Below, piece by piece: positions 35,764-45,837 of a DNA stretch of 64,000 nt (position 1 is its first letter; every line of letters starts with the position of its first letter). The translations under genes and the position numbers were made by a program. The stretch is taken from NCBI RefSeq assembly GCF_026130175.1, contig NZ_JAIGNI010000011.1, positions 1 through 64,000 of the forward strand, read 5' to 3'. The stretch comes from Lyngbya sp. CCAP 1446/10 (GTDB taxonomy: Bacteria > Cyanobacteriota > Cyanobacteriia > Cyanobacteriales > Microcoleaceae). The notes under the pieces are model-generated. The model made no database searches and was not told the origin of the DNA. It saw nothing but the letters and a program-made list of their open reading frames with translations.

Positions 35764-37362
35764 GTGAAATTCGTGTCCGATCCGCGGATAATAGTCAAAA
35801 TCCGCAAAATGAACGAGCGGGTGCGGTGGCAAGAACAGGCGATCGTCGATCGGGGAATCGACCAAACTCGGATGGTTTTGGACGATCGAACAACAGACTC
35901 CCCAGAGTTTTCGTTTTTAGTTCTAGGCGACAGCGGCACGGGCAACCACCGCGGCCACAACCCCCAGCGGCAAATTGCCGAACAAATGCTCTCGCAGCGG
36001 GAAACTTGCCGTTTCGCACTCCACACAGGGGATGTAGTTTATCTAGTAGGTTCCAGCGAATACTACTTGCAAAACTTTATTCGCCCCTACCGAGAATTTA
36101 TCGTCGGTGGCGAACATCCTTCTCGGATTGCTTACGATCGCATGGTGTTCAATTTTCCGTTTTTGCCAGTACCAGGAAACCACGACTATTACGACTTGCC
36201 CATAGTCTACGGCTTGCTGTCGGCAACAGCGTATCCGCTGCGGAAGCTGTTGGGTTCCAAATTGGATCTCGATGTTGGCTGGCACGGTTCCGATCGCGGA
36301 AATGCCTATGCTAAAGCGTTTCTCGACTACCTGAAAGCTCACAAATTGCCGGGAGAACTCGATCGCCACCTAGACGCGCACTACACCGCCAGCACCAGCA
36401 CAGGCCGCTGCATCCGCTACCAACCCGGACGCTTTACCCGCTTACCAAACCGCTATTACACGTTCCGCAGCGGCGGCATCGACTTCTTCGCCCTCGACTC
36501 CAATACTTTCAACGAACCCTTACCGATCCCGAAAACCAAACAGGGCGACATTCGCCGCCAAAATTTAGAAATCGAGCGCCAGCAGTTGGAACAAGAAAAA
36601 TTGGCAATGCTCGAAATGTGCGATCGGCTAAACCCCGAAATTCCTTCAGAAGCCGAACAGCTAGACGACTTGGCCGCCAAATTAGAGCAACTTGACGAAA
36701 TCCTGATTGATATTGACAAACAACTGTCCCCCGACAAAACAGCCACCGACGTGGAACAGCTCGAATGGCTCAAACAAAGGCTGATTGCATCTTGGCGTGA
36801 TTCTGAGGTGCGTGGGCGAGTAATTTACTTGCACCATCCCCCCTACGTGACCGAGGCGACAAAGTGGAATCAAGCTCAAACTTTGGCGGTGCGGTTGCGT
36901 TTGCGCGAGGTACTCGACGCGGTGGCTGATGCAGTTGAGAAAGAGGCGGGCGGGCGTGCCCTAGTAGATTTAGTGCTAACGGGCCACGCCCACTGTTTGG
37001 AACACCTGAAGACTGGGGATACTGGACATGGCGACTCCGGCATTAATTGGATTGTTTGCGGGGGAAGCGGTCACAGCCTGCGCCGCCAGCGCCCAGAAGG
37101 CCCGGTGTTGGAGGAACCATCAACTCCTGAAGCTTATCGATTGGGGCGCGAACTGGGTGTCAAAACAGCCGGCCGGCGGGTAGCGGAATCTTTGCTATTT
37201 GTCGGCCGCAGCGGTCAAGGTTCCCACAAACGCCGTCCTTATTCGTGTTTGCGGATTGATGTTCTTGACGGGACTCCCCCCAAGTTCAGAGTCACACCTT
37301 TGGTTGTCGAACGATTTGAGGGGAAATGGCAGGAAATTGCGATCGAACCTTTTGTGATTTAA
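35764..37362 (+). CDS. calcineurin-like metallophosphoesterase
   Basis: A 532-residue protein with the five blocks of the family: VLGDSGTG near residue 57, HTGDVVY near 85-91, VPGNHDYYD near 137-145, LHHPPY near 358 and GHAHCLEH near 413-420. A long charged coiled-coil insertion (about 255-345) separates the third and fourth blocks. It is cytosolic, and the substrate is unknown. The longest frame begins at GTG 35764. An ATG at 35810 is out of this frame, and the in-frame ATG options lie later, so the GTG start is plausible but not certain. Confidence 0.88.
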   Translation: MKFVSDPRIIVKIRKMNERVRWQEQAIVDRGIDQTRMVLDDRTTDSPEFSFLVLGDSGTGNHRGHNPQRQIAEQMLSQRETCRFALHTGDVVYLVGSSEYYLQNFIRPYREFIVGGEHPSRIAYDRMVFNFPFLPVPGNHDYYDLPIVYGLLSATAYPLRKLLGSKLDLDVGWHGSDRGNAYAKAFLDYLKAHKLPGELDRHLDAHYTASTSTGRCIRYQPGRFTRLPNRYYTFRSGGIDFFALDSNTFNEPLPIPKTKQGDIRRQNLEIERQQLEQEKLAMLEMCDRLNPEIPSEAEQLDDLAAKLEQLDEILIDIDKQLSPDKTATDVEQLEWLKQRLIASWRDSEVRGRVIYLHHPPYVTEATKWNQAQTLAVRLRLREVLDAVADAVEKEAGGRALVDLVLTGHAHCLEHLKTGDTGHGDSGINWIVCGGSGHSLRRQRPEGPVLEEPSTPEAYRLGRELGVKTAGRRVAESLLFVGRSGQGSHKRRPYSCLRIDVLDGTPPKFRVTPLVVERFEGKWQEIAIEPFVI

Positions 37363-37497
37363 CGAATGAGATTGCCGTCAGGATGGGGTTTTGCCGAAGC
37401 AAACGGCTTAATTCCTTAGTTTGAAACTCTAAAGATTCTGTCTCAAACGCGGAAATCTTCAATTTTTGCACTCAACTTAATTCAGGAGAAAAATTCA

Positions 37498-38226
37498 ATG
37501 ATTGCTAACTTAACCGCTACCGGCTGGGAAATTATTTATCACCGCGCCCATGCTTTGCTGGCCGCCCAACTGGGCGGACAGTGGAAGCGCTCGAAATCTC
37601 CGGTTCGCCTCTACGAAACCATAGCCGCGATTTCTCACCACGACGATTTAGAGAAAGAGTGGGAAGAACATATCTTGACTGAAGCGGGCGCGCCCTTAGA
37701 TTTTACCTTGAGCACGGAAACTTCTGTGCCCAAAATGCGAGGATTGACGGAGAATTCCCTATATCGCGGGCGGTGGGTAGCAATGCTGATTTCTATGCAC
37801 ATGAGCTATCTGAACGAAGGAAAGCGGGGAGAGTCGAAGGAGCTCGACGAATTTTTGGACGAACAACTGGCCAACCAAAAAAAGTGGCGCGAGGAGATGA
37901 AGATTTCTAAGGAAGAGGCCCAATCAGCTTATGCTTTTTTCCAGTGGTGCGATCGGCTATCATTAATTCTTTGCAGCGGCGAGTTACCCGCCGGAGAACG
38001 GGCTTTAGAAATTAGTGTCGGCCCCGACGGAAAGCGCTACGATATTCTACAGCACAGCAACGAACTGGTGACTGTAACTCCTTGGCCTTTTGAAGACGAT
38101 AAATTTACTGTCAACGTGGAAGCGTGCCATTTGGATAAAGTCAAGTTCGACAGCAACCAGGAAATCAAGGAAGCGCTGCAAAACGCTCCGAAAAAAATGT
38201 TAGAGTGGACTTTTGTTAAGTCTTAA
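37498..38226 (+). CDS. DUF3891 family protein
   Basis: A 242-residue protein opening MIANLTATGWEIIYHRAHALLAAQLGG, the characteristic DUF3891 N-terminus. HHDDLEKEWEEH near residues 48-59 holds likely metal-binding His/Asp, giving it an HD-like appearance. FFQWCDRLSLILC near 145 is the conserved second half. AGGAG lies nine bases before the ATG. It follows the metallophosphoesterase on the same strand after 135 bases and may be cotranscribed. The function is unknown. Confidence 0.85.
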   Translation: MIANLTATGWEIIYHRAHALLAAQLGGQWKRSKSPVRLYETIAAISHHDDLEKEWEEHILTEAGAPLDFTLSTETSVPKMRGLTENSLYRGRWVAMLISMHMSYLNEGKRGESKELDEFLDEQLANQKKWREEMKISKEEAQSAYAFFQWCDRLSLILCSGELPAGERALEISVGPDGKRYDILQHSNELVTVTPWPFEDDKFTVNVEACHLDKVKFDSNQEIKEALQNAPKKMLEWTFVKS

Positions 38227-38265
38227 TTAAACCAAATAGCAGAAATACTGCACTGTTCCCGGTTC

Positions 38266-38315
38266 GTAGTGAGGACTTCAGTCCTTAGAAAAATAAGGAC
38301 TGAAGTCCTCACTAC
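38266..38315. repeat. perfect 22-base palindrome
   Basis: Arms 38266-38287 and 38294-38315 (beginning GTAGTGAGGACTTCAGTCC) are perfectly complementary, with a GAAAAA loop. It is followed by TTACCAA heptamers (about 38355-38407). It may serve as terminator of the DUF3891 gene or be a dispersed repeat. Confidence 0.9.
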
Positions 38316-38411
38316 AAACCAAATTGATTGTTGTCGATCGACCAGACGTAATTTCACCAATTACCAATTATCAAATACCAATTACCAATCACCAATCACC
38401 AATTACTACCT

Positions 38412-39380
38412 ATGAAACGTTCAGCGTGCCTAATTTTTAATCCCGTCGCCGGCAACAGCAACCCAGAGCAAGACTTAGCTAGAATCCGGGAACTTTTAGA
38501 GCCGTTTATTGACTTAGATATTCGGTTGACAACCCCAGAAATAGACGCAGATCAACTCGCCCACGAAGCAGTTGCTAGAGGAGTTGAGGCAATTATTGCT
38601 TCCGGGGGCGACGGCACATTATCAGCGGTTGCTGGTGCGATTGTCAGCACAAATATTCCTTTAGGAATTATTTCGCGGGGAACTGCGAATGCTTTTGCGA
38701 ATGCTTTAGAGATTCCCAATACAATTGAAACCGCCTGCGCAAATATTTTGGGAGGATTGACGCGGGTGGTGGATGCGGCGATTTGCAACGGTGAAATGCC
38801 GATGGTTTTGCTAGCGGGAGTGGGTTTTGAGGCGGAAACTGTCGAATTAGCCGATCGCGACATGAAGAATCGCTGGGGAATGCTGGCCTACATTCTCTCA
38901 GGAATTCAACAGTTAAACAATTTAGAAAGATTTGAAGCCGAAATCGAAACCGAAGATAAAATCATCACCGTTACTGCTGTGGCTGTGACAGTGGCGAATG
39001 CAGCGCCGCCTACTTCCATTTTAGCGCAAGGCCCGGCGGGCATTATTTTCGATGACGGGTTGCTGGACATCACCCTGGTGGCGCCTCAAAATAAAGCTGG
39101 GGCGATCGCAGCCTCTTATCACCTATTACAAACAGCTTTGAGTGGCAATCCTACCGATAGCGACGATATCGGTTATTTGCGCGCCAAAAAAGTAAAAATC
39201 ACTGCCGATCCTGCTCAAAAAGTGGTGGTAGACGGCGAAATCATCGGCATGACTCCACTCTCTATTGAGTGCATTCCGGGAGCTTTAACTATTTTTGTAC
39301 CGCGAGTTGAAGTAGAGCCACTGGTGGAAAAACTCACAGGTTTAGCGGACATCGAAGTTACAATGAAACCCTTAACTTAA
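38412..39380 (+). CDS. YegS/DgkB-type lipid kinase
   Basis: A 322-residue diacylglycerol/lipid kinase-like protein. FNPVAGNSNPEQDL at residues 9-22 and the ATP-binding ASGGDGTLSAVAGA near 64-77 are the family motifs. PLGIISRGTANAFANAL near 89 carries the conserved G-T-N. The C-terminal beta sandwich includes DDGLLDITLV near 217 and a VVVDGEIIGMTPL motif near 277. It probably phosphorylates a membrane lipid from the cytosol; the actual lipid is unknown. A shared terminator follows. Confidence 0.93.
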   Translation: MKRSACLIFNPVAGNSNPEQDLARIRELLEPFIDLDIRLTTPEIDADQLAHEAVARGVEAIIASGGDGTLSAVAGAIVSTNIPLGIISRGTANAFANALEIPNTIETACANILGGLTRVVDAAICNGEMPMVLLAGVGFEAETVELADRDMKNRWGMLAYILSGIQQLNNLERFEAEIETEDKIITVTAVAVTVANAAPPTSILAQGPAGIIFDDGLLDITLVAPQNKAGAIAASYHLLQTALSGNPTDSDDIGYLRAKKVKITADPAQKVVVDGEIIGMTPLSIECIPGALTIFVPRVEVEPLVEKLTGLADIEVTMKPLT

Positions 39381-39405
39381 GTTTTTCAGCGGCACAAACA
39401 ATAAG

Positions 39406-39427
39406 AAAGACCGCGCGGGCGGTCTTT
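39406..39427. terminator. bidirectional terminator
   Basis: Perfect arms AAAGACCGC (39406-39414) and GCGGTCTTT (39419-39427) with a GCGG loop, between convergent genes. T-rich sequence lies on the right and the arms themselves end in A3/T3, so it can serve both. Confidence 0.75.
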
Positions 39428-39432
39428 AATTT

Positions 39433-39789
39433 TTAAGCCTCTAAGATTTGGCGAATCCGGCGCTCCAAAAGTTCGAGGTCAAGTCCACCTTCATCGCGGC
39501 TAATGCGGCGCACGGTGACATTAACATTGCTCAAATCTGCCAGCAAATCTTGGAGGATTTCTTGTTGCTGGCGAGCTTGAGTTATTTCGCGTGGTTCCTG
39601 CACCAAATCGCGAACAATTGTATCTTCGGCGCGCGAAGCAACGATCGGGTCTGCTTCGCCGTCTATATGCACGAAAGTACGGCGACCAGGGCCCCGTTCT
39701 TCTTCAATTGGGATTACTGCTGTTACGCGATCGGATCGTACATATTTACCAAATCCGAGATGGACTAAGACTGATGATTGTATTTTCAT
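39433..39789 (-). CDS. RemA-like DUF370 family protein
   Basis: A 118-residue protein. Its first 40 residues (SSVLVHLGFGKYVRSDRVTAVIP) match the DUF370/RemA fold, which in Bacillus is a DNA-binding regulator of matrix genes. Residues 45-118 are an added acidic helical part (DLLADLSNVNVTVRRISRDEGG) not found in the short RemA. The ATG at 39789 was chosen over an upstream TTG (39798) because family members begin MKIQ-like. The regulatory role in cyanobacteria is unproven. Confidence 0.72.
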   Translation of the reverse strand: MKIQSSVLVHLGFGKYVRSDRVTAVIPIEEERGPGRRTFVHIDGEADPIVASRAEDTIVRDLVQEPREITQARQQQEILQDLLADLSNVNVTVRRISRDEGGLDLELLERRIRQILEA

Positions 39790-40167
39790 AGATAGCAAGT
39801 TTTATTTGTTAGTTATCTATATTTTAACTTTTATAACTACGATCTAACAACTAATATGAGAGCTATTATTACTACAATTTATGTCGGTTTTTTTCTATTT
39901 TATTGTTGTCAAGTCTATGTAAATAATGCTAAGTTAATTAACTGGATCTAACTTGCGAACGAGTGGTCAGAAACCGGGTTTTTTACGAAAAGACGCGCTC
40001 CAACCAGCAGATTCGGTAAAAACCCGGTTTCTAGGAGTCAAAGCGCGTAAATCCTGTTAACATAAAAATAGAGCATTTTGCGATCGCCCGCAGCGCATTT
40101 CAGGGGCATAGCCTACCGATTCTAGATTTGAGCATTACTTCAACGGAAAAACAGGAAAGCCTAAATT
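39790..40167. other. upstream region of the NACHT-WD40 gene
   Basis: 378-base divergent region. It holds one AGAAACCGGGTTTTT inverted-repeat element (39969-39983 with 40018-40032, perfect 15 bases). No gene. Confidence 0.6.
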
Positions 40168-43100
40168 ATGCTAATTAGTCTCGACTTAGTTATCAGTCTC
40201 CTGACAGCGATTCCCTTCGGCACCGTCAAAGACAAGTTTCAGCGCAACGAAACTGTCATCAAATTATTAAAAAGATTTAACCTCGACCCCGATTCTCCGC
40301 CAGCCGATTTCGCGGGAGTCTATGTTTATACTTTAGTAGAATACGGCGCTGGCAAACCCAAGCAGATTTTAGAACTGTTTCGCCAAAAAGAGATTGAATC
40401 AGCATTTCGCAAAGCTTTCGAGTCCGATAGCCCAGCAATTTTAATTAAAGCAGGCGATGACTATCTGAATGAGAGTGCTTTAGGCAAAGAAATTCGAGCT
40501 TTAGGCATTGACCCCAAACGGGAATTTATGGCATTTGCCGCCGTATTTATGGAAGTAGCAAAGCGGACGCGGACGCTGGGAGATGTGATGGTGGGAAATG
40601 CGATCGCCTCTTTGCAAAAACGCCTATCTCTGGTACTCGATCGCATCGAACGCCTTCCCACCCTCGAAGGAATTCGCACCGAATTTGCACGACTGGAAGC
40701 TGAAGATTATCCCGCACTTCCAGCAGCCGAATCAAGCAATATTCAAAAGTCTAAAGTTTTCATTTTATCGCAACAAGTTCGTGGTTGGTTTGAAACATTA
40801 AATTATCAATTTGAGAAATATGAAATTTGGGAAGATAACTATTTTGAATGGATTATTAATGTTCCGGTGAGACGCAAAAAGTACGATCGCATTTTAGTGC
40901 GCGGAATTGCCGGAGAAGCCGGACTCAGAGACATCTTAGCCCTGCGCGAGTCGGTGGAAAAACAGCGCACCGATGAAGGCTGGTTAGTCACCGCCCGCCG
41001 CATCAGTCGCGCCGCGCGGGATGAAGTAAAAAAAGATGAAAATCGCGATTTAGCTTGTTATACCTTCGATGAATTGCTGGATCAAGATGCCGATTTTACC
41101 TCTTATCTGGATTGGCTAGAAACTGAAATCACCAGCCGAGGAATTGATACCAAATATGTACCGCTAGCCTGTACGAAAGAAGAAATTGACCCCGACACTC
41201 AGCGCAAGATAGGCGTAAGTCATTATGGCGGGCGAGATGGCTGGATCGAAGGTTATATTGACCTGTGGTTAGATGACCCCGTAAAAGAACATATTTCTGT
41301 TTTAGGAGAATTTGGGACTGGGAAAACTTGGTTTGCCATGCACTATGCTTGGATGGCGCTGCAACGCTACAAAGAAGCTCAAAAGCGCGGCTTAGAACGT
41401 CCGCGTTTGCCGTTAGTAATTCCGCTGCGAGATTACGCCAAAGCAGTTAGCGTTGAGTCGCTGTTTTCCGAGTTTTTCTTTCGGAAACACGAGATACCTT
41501 TGGCCGGTTATTCGGCCTTTGAACAACTCAATCGCATGGGTAAATTTCTGTTGATTTTCGATGGTTTTGATGAAATGGCCGCTAAGTGCGATCGGCAACA
41601 AATGATTAACAACTTTTGGGAATTAGCAAAAGCCGTGGTTCCCGGCGCAAAAGTCATCCTCACTTGCCGTACCGAACACTTTCCTGAAGCCAAGGAAGGA
41701 CGGGCATTGTTAAATGCCGAACTGCAAGCATCAACAACTATTTTAACAGGCGAAACTCCCCAATTTGAAGTCTTAGAATTAGAGAAATTTAACGACGAGC
41801 AAATTGGGCAAGCGCTGTCATTTCAAGCAGAAGCGGCGACAGTCAAAAAAGTCATGGGAAACCCGCAGTTATTGGATTTAGCGCGTCGCCCGGTGATGAC
41901 AGAGTTAATTTTGGAAGCATTGCCGGATATTGAAGCTGGAAAACCAGTCGATATGTCGCGGATTTATCTGTATGCGGTGCGGCGGAAGATAGAGAGAGAT
42001 ATCAAAGCAGAACGGACTTTTACTTCTGTAGCAGATAAGCTTTACTTTTTGTGCGAACTGTCTTGGGAAATGCTATCTACCGACCAAATGAGTCTCAATT
42101 ATCGCGGTTTTCCCGATCGCATTCGCGGTCTGTTTGGTTCCGTCGTCCAAGAGGAAAAAGACTTAGACCACTGGCACTACGACATGATGGGTCAAACCAT
42201 GCTGATCCGCAATGCCGACGGCGATTATACTCCGGCACACCGTTCGTTATTAGAGTTTTTTGTCGCTTACAAGTTTGCAGCGGAATTGGGAGTTTTGGCC
42301 GCAGATTTTACCGAATTAGTTGCGCCGGAACAGTCTTGTTTAGATCCTGATGCAGCGCCTCAATCGTACACTTGGTCTAATTATTGCCGGCTTCAGGCCC
42401 AGAAAAGAAATAACAACGAACTTATCGCACCTTTGAAAGAATTTGTTGCTGAAGATTTAGGGCAACTTCGTAATAGTTTTGGACAAGCGCGGCTGACGAA
42501 AGCTGTGATGGATTTGTTATTGCCGATGGTTTCGGAAACGGGGGTTTTGCCCCTTCTGGAAATTCTGGAAGCAACGCGAGGCAAAACTGAAAGCGAGGTA
42601 GGTTATGTGGGAGGGAATGCGGCGACGCTGTTGGTAAAAAAGGACAATGCTGTTTTAGAAGGAAAAGACCTTTCTCATACCATCATTAAAGGTGCTAATT
42701 TTACAAATGCTAGCCTACGCTGCGTTAATTTGTCTGAGGCAAATTTAGCCGAATCTGTTTTTGCTAAAATCTTTGGTAATTTTTTGGTTGTGGCATTTAG
42801 TTCAGATGGTCAACTGTTTGCTACAGGTGGTCACGATCGTATTGTTCGTTTGTGGGATGCAGTAAGTGGCAAAGAACTTTTAACTTGTCGGGGACATAAA
42901 AATTCAGTACGTTCGGTTGCCTTCAGTCCCGACAGTCAATGGCTTGCCAGTGCCAGTTTTGACAACACTATCAAGCTTTGGGATAGCCATACCGGAGAGT
43001 GTTTGCGGACTTTTACCGGACATGAAAATTCGATACATTCAGTCACCTTCAGTCCAGACGGTGAATGGCTTGCCAGTGGCAGTTTTGACAACAATATCAA

Positions 43101-44625
43101 GCTTTGGGATAGCCATACCGGAGACTGTTTGCAGACTTTCACCGGACATGAAAATTTGGTTCTTTCGGTCGCCTTCAGTCCAGACGGTGAATGGCTGGTC
43201 AGTGGCAGTAGTGACAATACTATTAAACTCTGGGATAGCCATACCACAGAGTGTTTGCAGACTTTCACCGGACATACAAATTTGATTATTTCAGTCGCAT
43301 TCAGTCCCAACAGTCAATGCCTTGCCAGCGGCAGTCGTGACAACACGATTAAACTCTGGAACAGCCATACCGGAGAGTGTTTGGGGACTTTCACCGGACA
43401 TAACAATTGGGTTGATTCAGTCACTTTTAGTCCCGATGGTGAATGGCTGGCCAGTGGCAGTGATGACAACACGATTAAACTCTGGGATAGCCATACCGGA
43501 GAGTGTTTGCGGACTTTCACTGGACATAAAAATTCGATACATTCAGTCGCCTTCAGTCCCGACGGTGAATCGCTTACCAGTGGCAGTGATGACAACACGA
43601 TTAAACTCTGGGATAGCCATACCGGAGAGTGTTTGCATACTTTCACTGGATATGAAAATTCGGTTCTTTCAGTCGCCTTCGGTCCCAACGGTGAATGGTT
43701 GGCTAGTGGCACTTTTGACAATACTATTAAACTTTGGGATACCCATACCGGAAAGTGTATAAAGACTTTCAAAGGACATGAAAATGGAGTGCGTTCAGTC
43801 GCCTTCAGTCCCGATGGTGAATGGCTTGTAAGTGGCAGTTTTGACAACACGATTAAACTCTGGGATAGCCATAGTGGAGAGTGTTTGCGGACTTTCACCG
43901 GACATGAAAATAGGGTTATTTCAGTCACCTTCAGTCCAAATGGTGAATGGCTGGCCAGTGGCAGCGGTGACAACACGAGTAAACTCTGGGATAGCCATAG
44001 TGGAGATTGTTTGTGGACTTTCACCGGACATAAAAATTTGGTTATTTCAGTCGCCTTCAGTCCCGACAGTCAATGGCTTGCCAGTGCCAGTTTTGACAAC
44101 ACTATCAAGCTTTGGGATAGCCATACCGGAGAATGTTTGCGGACTTTCACCGGACATAAACATTGGGTTGAGTCAGTCGCCTTCAGTCCAGACGGTGAAT
44201 GGCTTGCCAGTGGCAGCGGTGATAACACTATCAAGCTTTGGAATAGCCATACCGGAGAGTGTTTGCATACTTTCACCGGACATGAAAGTTGGGTGCGTTC
44301 AGTCGCATTCAGTCCAGACGGTGAAGGTCTTGCCAGTAGCAGTGATGACTACACTATCAAGCTTTGGAATAGCCATACCGGAGATTGTCTGCGGACTCTC
44401 ACCGGACATGAAAACGCGGTTTTTTCAGTCGCCTTCAGTCCAGAGGGTGAATGGCTTGCCAGTGGCAGTTTTGACAACACGATTAAACTCTGGGATGTCA
44501 ATACAGGGGAATGTATCAAGACTCTCAGAGACGGACTTTATGAGGAGATGAATATCACGGGTGTTACCGGTTTAACGGAAGTTGAAAAAGCCACGCTCAA
44601 AGCTTTAGGGGCTGTTGAAAATTAA
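40168..44625 (+). CDS. NACHT ATPase with 14 near-identical WD40 repeats
   Basis: A 1485-residue NLR-like protein. Residues 1-190 form a helical N-terminal region. Residues about 195-330 resemble a restriction-endonuclease-like fold ([20 protein letters not shown], then [13 protein letters not shown]), but the catalytic D-ExK set is not evident. The NACHT core has Walker A GEFGTGKT near 379-386 and Walker [13 protein letters not shown] near 458-469. A short pentapeptide-like part (about 840-865) precedes 14 WD40 repeats of 42 residues (about 870-1455), enough for two seven-bladed propellers. The repeats are nearly identical even in DNA (126-base period, 42781-44510), and differences concentrate in a few surface positions. 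A small gene with a strong binding site follows 19 bases later. Confidence 0.92.
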   Translation: MLISLDLVISLLTAIPFGTVKDKFQRNETVIKLLKRFNLDPDSPPADFAGVYVYTLVEYGAGKPKQILELFRQKEIESAFRKAFESDSPAILIKAGDDYLNESALGKEIRALGIDPKREFMAFAAVFMEVAKRTRTLGDVMVGNAIASLQKRLSLVLDRIERLPTLEGIRTEFARLEAEDYPALPAAESSNIQKSKVFILSQQVRGWFETLNYQFEKYEIWEDNYFEWIINVPVRRKKYDRILVRGIAGEAGLRDILALRESVEKQRTDEGWLVTARRISRAARDEVKKDENRDLACYTFDELLDQDADFTSYLDWLETEITSRGIDTKYVPLACTKEEIDPDTQRKIGVSHYGGRDGWIEGYIDLWLDDPVKEHISVLGEFGTGKTWFAMHYAWMALQRYKEAQKRGLERPRLPLVIPLRDYAKAVSVESLFSEFFFRKHEIPLAGYSAFEQLNRMGKFLLIFDGFDEMAAKCDRQQMINNFWELAKAVVPGAKVILTCRTEHFPEAKEGRALLNAELQASTTILTGETPQFEVLELEKFNDEQIGQALSFQAEAATVKKVMGNPQLLDLARRPVMTELILEALPDIEAGKPVDMSRIYLYAVRRKIERDIKAERTFTSVADKLYFLCELSWEMLSTDQMSLNYRGFPDRIRGLFGSVVQEEKDLDHWHYDMMGQTMLIRNADGDYTPAHRSLLEFFVAYKFAAELGVLAADFTELVAPEQSCLDPDAAPQSYTWSNYCRLQAQKRNNNELIAPLKEFVAEDLGQLRNSFGQARLTKAVMDLLLPMVSETGVLPLLEILEATRGKTESEVGYVGGNAATLLVKKDNAVLEGKDLSHTIIKGANFTNASLRCVNLSEANLAESVFAKIFGNFLVVAFSSDGQLFATGGHDRIVRLWDAVSGKELLTCRGHKNSVRSVAFSPDSQWLASASFDNTIKLWDSHTGECLRTFTGHENSIHSVTFSPDGEWLASGSFDNNIKLWDSHTGDCLQTFTGHENLVLSVAFSPDGEWLVSGSSDNTIKLWDSHTTECLQTFTGHTNLIISVAFSPNSQCLASGSRDNTIKLWNSHTGECLGTFTGHNNWVDSVTFSPDGEWLASGSDDNTIKLWDSHTGECLRTFTGHKNSIHSVAFSPDGESLTSGSDDNTIKLWDSHTGECLHTFTGYENSVLSVAFGPNGEWLASGTFDNTIKLWDTHTGKCIKTFKGHENGVRSVAFSPDGEWLVSGSFDNTIKLWDSHSGECLRTFTGHENRVISVTFSPNGEWLASGSGDNTSKLWDSHSGDCLWTFTGHKNLVISVAFSPDSQWLASASFDNTIKLWDSHTGECLRTFTGHKHWVESVAFSPDGEWLASGSGDNTIKLWNSHTGECLHTFTGHESWVRSVAFSPDGEGLASSSDDYTIKLWNSHTGDCLRTLTGHENAVFSVAFSPEGEWLASGSFDNTIKLWDVNTGECIKTLRDGLYEEMNITGVTGLTEVEKATLKALGAVEN
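42781..44510 (+). repeat. 126-base WD40 coding repeats, 14 copies
   Basis: The WD40 units of the NACHT protein form a tandem of 126-base repeats. Many share runs such as ACTATCAAGCTTTGGGATAG and GACTTTCACCGGACAT. This identity implies recent duplication or gene conversion. Confidence 0.92.
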
Positions 44626-44644
44626 TCGTCACAAAGGAGGAAGT

Positions 44645-44881
44645 ATGCAGTCAGCAATACGCATTACAACCAAAGTTCTTGCAGGAAATAAACTTGAAAT
44701 TCAAGTGCCGCCTGGATCTGTGGGTGAAGAAGTTGAAGTGTTTGTGATTATACCAGAAAAGCTCACGCTCTCCAAAGAAAATCCTTGGAAAACTTTTTTT
44801 GATAGTTTAAATATGTTCTCGGAGGACTTTATGCTAGTCAGGGAGCAGCTTTGTTTGGAGACGAGAGAGGGTTTAGACTGA
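44645..44881 (+). CDS. small protein downstream of the NACHT-WD40 gene
   Basis: A 78-residue protein. AAAGGAGG lies 4 bases before the ATG at 44645, which is preferred to an in-frame ATG at 44615 inside the end of the NACHT gene. The first 40 residues (SAIRITTKVLAGNKLEIQVPPGSVGEEVEVFVIIPEK) look like a small beta barrel seen in some cyanobacterial antitoxin-like orphans. The rest is helical. No toxin follows. It is probably cotranscribed with the NACHT gene. The function is unknown. Confidence 0.7.
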   Translation: MQSAIRITTKVLAGNKLEIQVPPGSVGEEVEVFVIIPEKLTLSKENPWKTFFDSLNMFSEDFMLVREQLCLETREGLD

Positions 44882-44914
44882 AATTTTTACTACGTCACTG
44901 ACCCGCGGGTAGTC

Positions 44915-44976
44915 AGAAACCGGGTTTTTTCGAGAATATTTCGTTGAGGTCAACAGAAACGGTCAAAAACCTGGTT
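44915..44976. repeat. AAACCCGGTTT inverted-repeat element
   Basis: AGAAACCGGGTTTTT (44915-44929) and a partial complementary arm near 44965-44976. Other copies: 10936-10985, 39969-40032 and 45765-45829. Confidence 0.7.
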
Positions 44977-45050
44977 ATGAAGGTTTTGGTGTCGCGCAAA
45001 CTTGTAGGGGCGAAGCATTCGGGCTAACATCTACATCCCCTCAAAAAATG

Positions 45051-45671
45051 CTATTCTTCCCTTTGGATAGATCCGAAAACCTGTTCCACAGTTAGATTTA
45101 GTTCGGGGAAAGCAGACGACAAAATACGATCGCTCTCTCGAAACTGGCTAACCTGGTACTCGCCCTCAACTAACTGATAAACTGAGATAGTAGATTGTTT
45201 CGGATTGCCAATGAAGCGTTTGCCGCCCAAAGCAGCATAATCCACAACCCAATATTCCGGGATACCCAATCTTTCATAATCAGCCACTTTAACCAAGTAA
45301 TCATCTTGCCAGTTGGTGCTAACTACCTCGATCGCAAGTTTAACAGATTTACCTTGCGTAATAATCGATGATTTTTTCCAAAGTGGCTCCAAAATCAACG
45401 CTGGCTTGTCTAATACTATGATGTCTGGTTGATAGCCTGTAGTAGCTGCTGGAGGTCGGACAAAATAGGTTGATGGTGTTATGTAAGGAATATTTAGTCT
45501 ATCGATTTCTACGTTAATTTTGCGGATGAGAAAACTTGTAACTTCCTCATGGTCGCCGTTTGGATTCATCTCAACTATTACTCCATTTCGTAGCTCGAAA
45601 CGTCCTTTGCCATCGGGATACCACTCTAGGAATTCCTCAAATGTTAGTAGTTTGGCTGTGGTTTGAATCAT
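45051..45671 (-). CDS. Uma2-type endonuclease-like protein
   Basis: A 206-residue Uma2/DUF820 protein. LLTFEEFLEWYPDGKGRFELRNG at residues 8-30 is the usual start. The core YQPDIIVLDKP (Asp near 80) and VKLAIEVVSTNW (Glu near 112) give the PD-(D/E)xK pattern. YERLGIPEYWVVDY near 131-144 is conserved. It is full length, unlike the repeat-extended copy at 20555. The role is uncertain; proposed as a nuclease. Confidence 0.9.
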   Translation of the reverse strand: MIQTTAKLLTFEEFLEWYPDGKGRFELRNGVIVEMNPNGDHEEVTSFLIRKINVEIDRLNIPYITPSTYFVRPPAATTGYQPDIIVLDKPALILEPLWKKSSIITQGKSVKLAIEVVSTNWQDDYLVKVADYERLGIPEYWVVDYAALGGKRFIGNPKQSTISVYQLVEGEYQVSQFRESDRILSSAFPELNLTVEQVFGSIQREE

Positions 45672-45764
45672 GCTGACACGGCCTCTTCTTTTTAACTGGA
45701 ATCAGTAAATATCGATCTGATAATTTATTGTACCATTCTTGATATGAGTTACGCACGGGTGGTC

Positions 45765-45829
45765 AGAAACCGGGGTTTTTCGATAATACTTCGTTGAAGC
45801 CAGCAGAAACGGCTAAAAACCCGGTTTCT
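45765..45829. repeat. AAACCCGGTTT inverted-repeat element
   Basis: Left arm AGAAACCGGGGTTTTT (45765-45780) and right arm AAAAACCCGGTTTCT (45815-45829). One extra G in the left arm. It lies just beyond the ABC transporter stop. Confidence 0.75.
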
Positions 45830-45837
45830 AATGTAGC

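Noticed and set aside
42917-44551. Several long frames on both strands over the WD40 repeats
   Set aside because: They are shadows caused by the 126-base coding repeat; their translations are repetitive and resemble no protein family.
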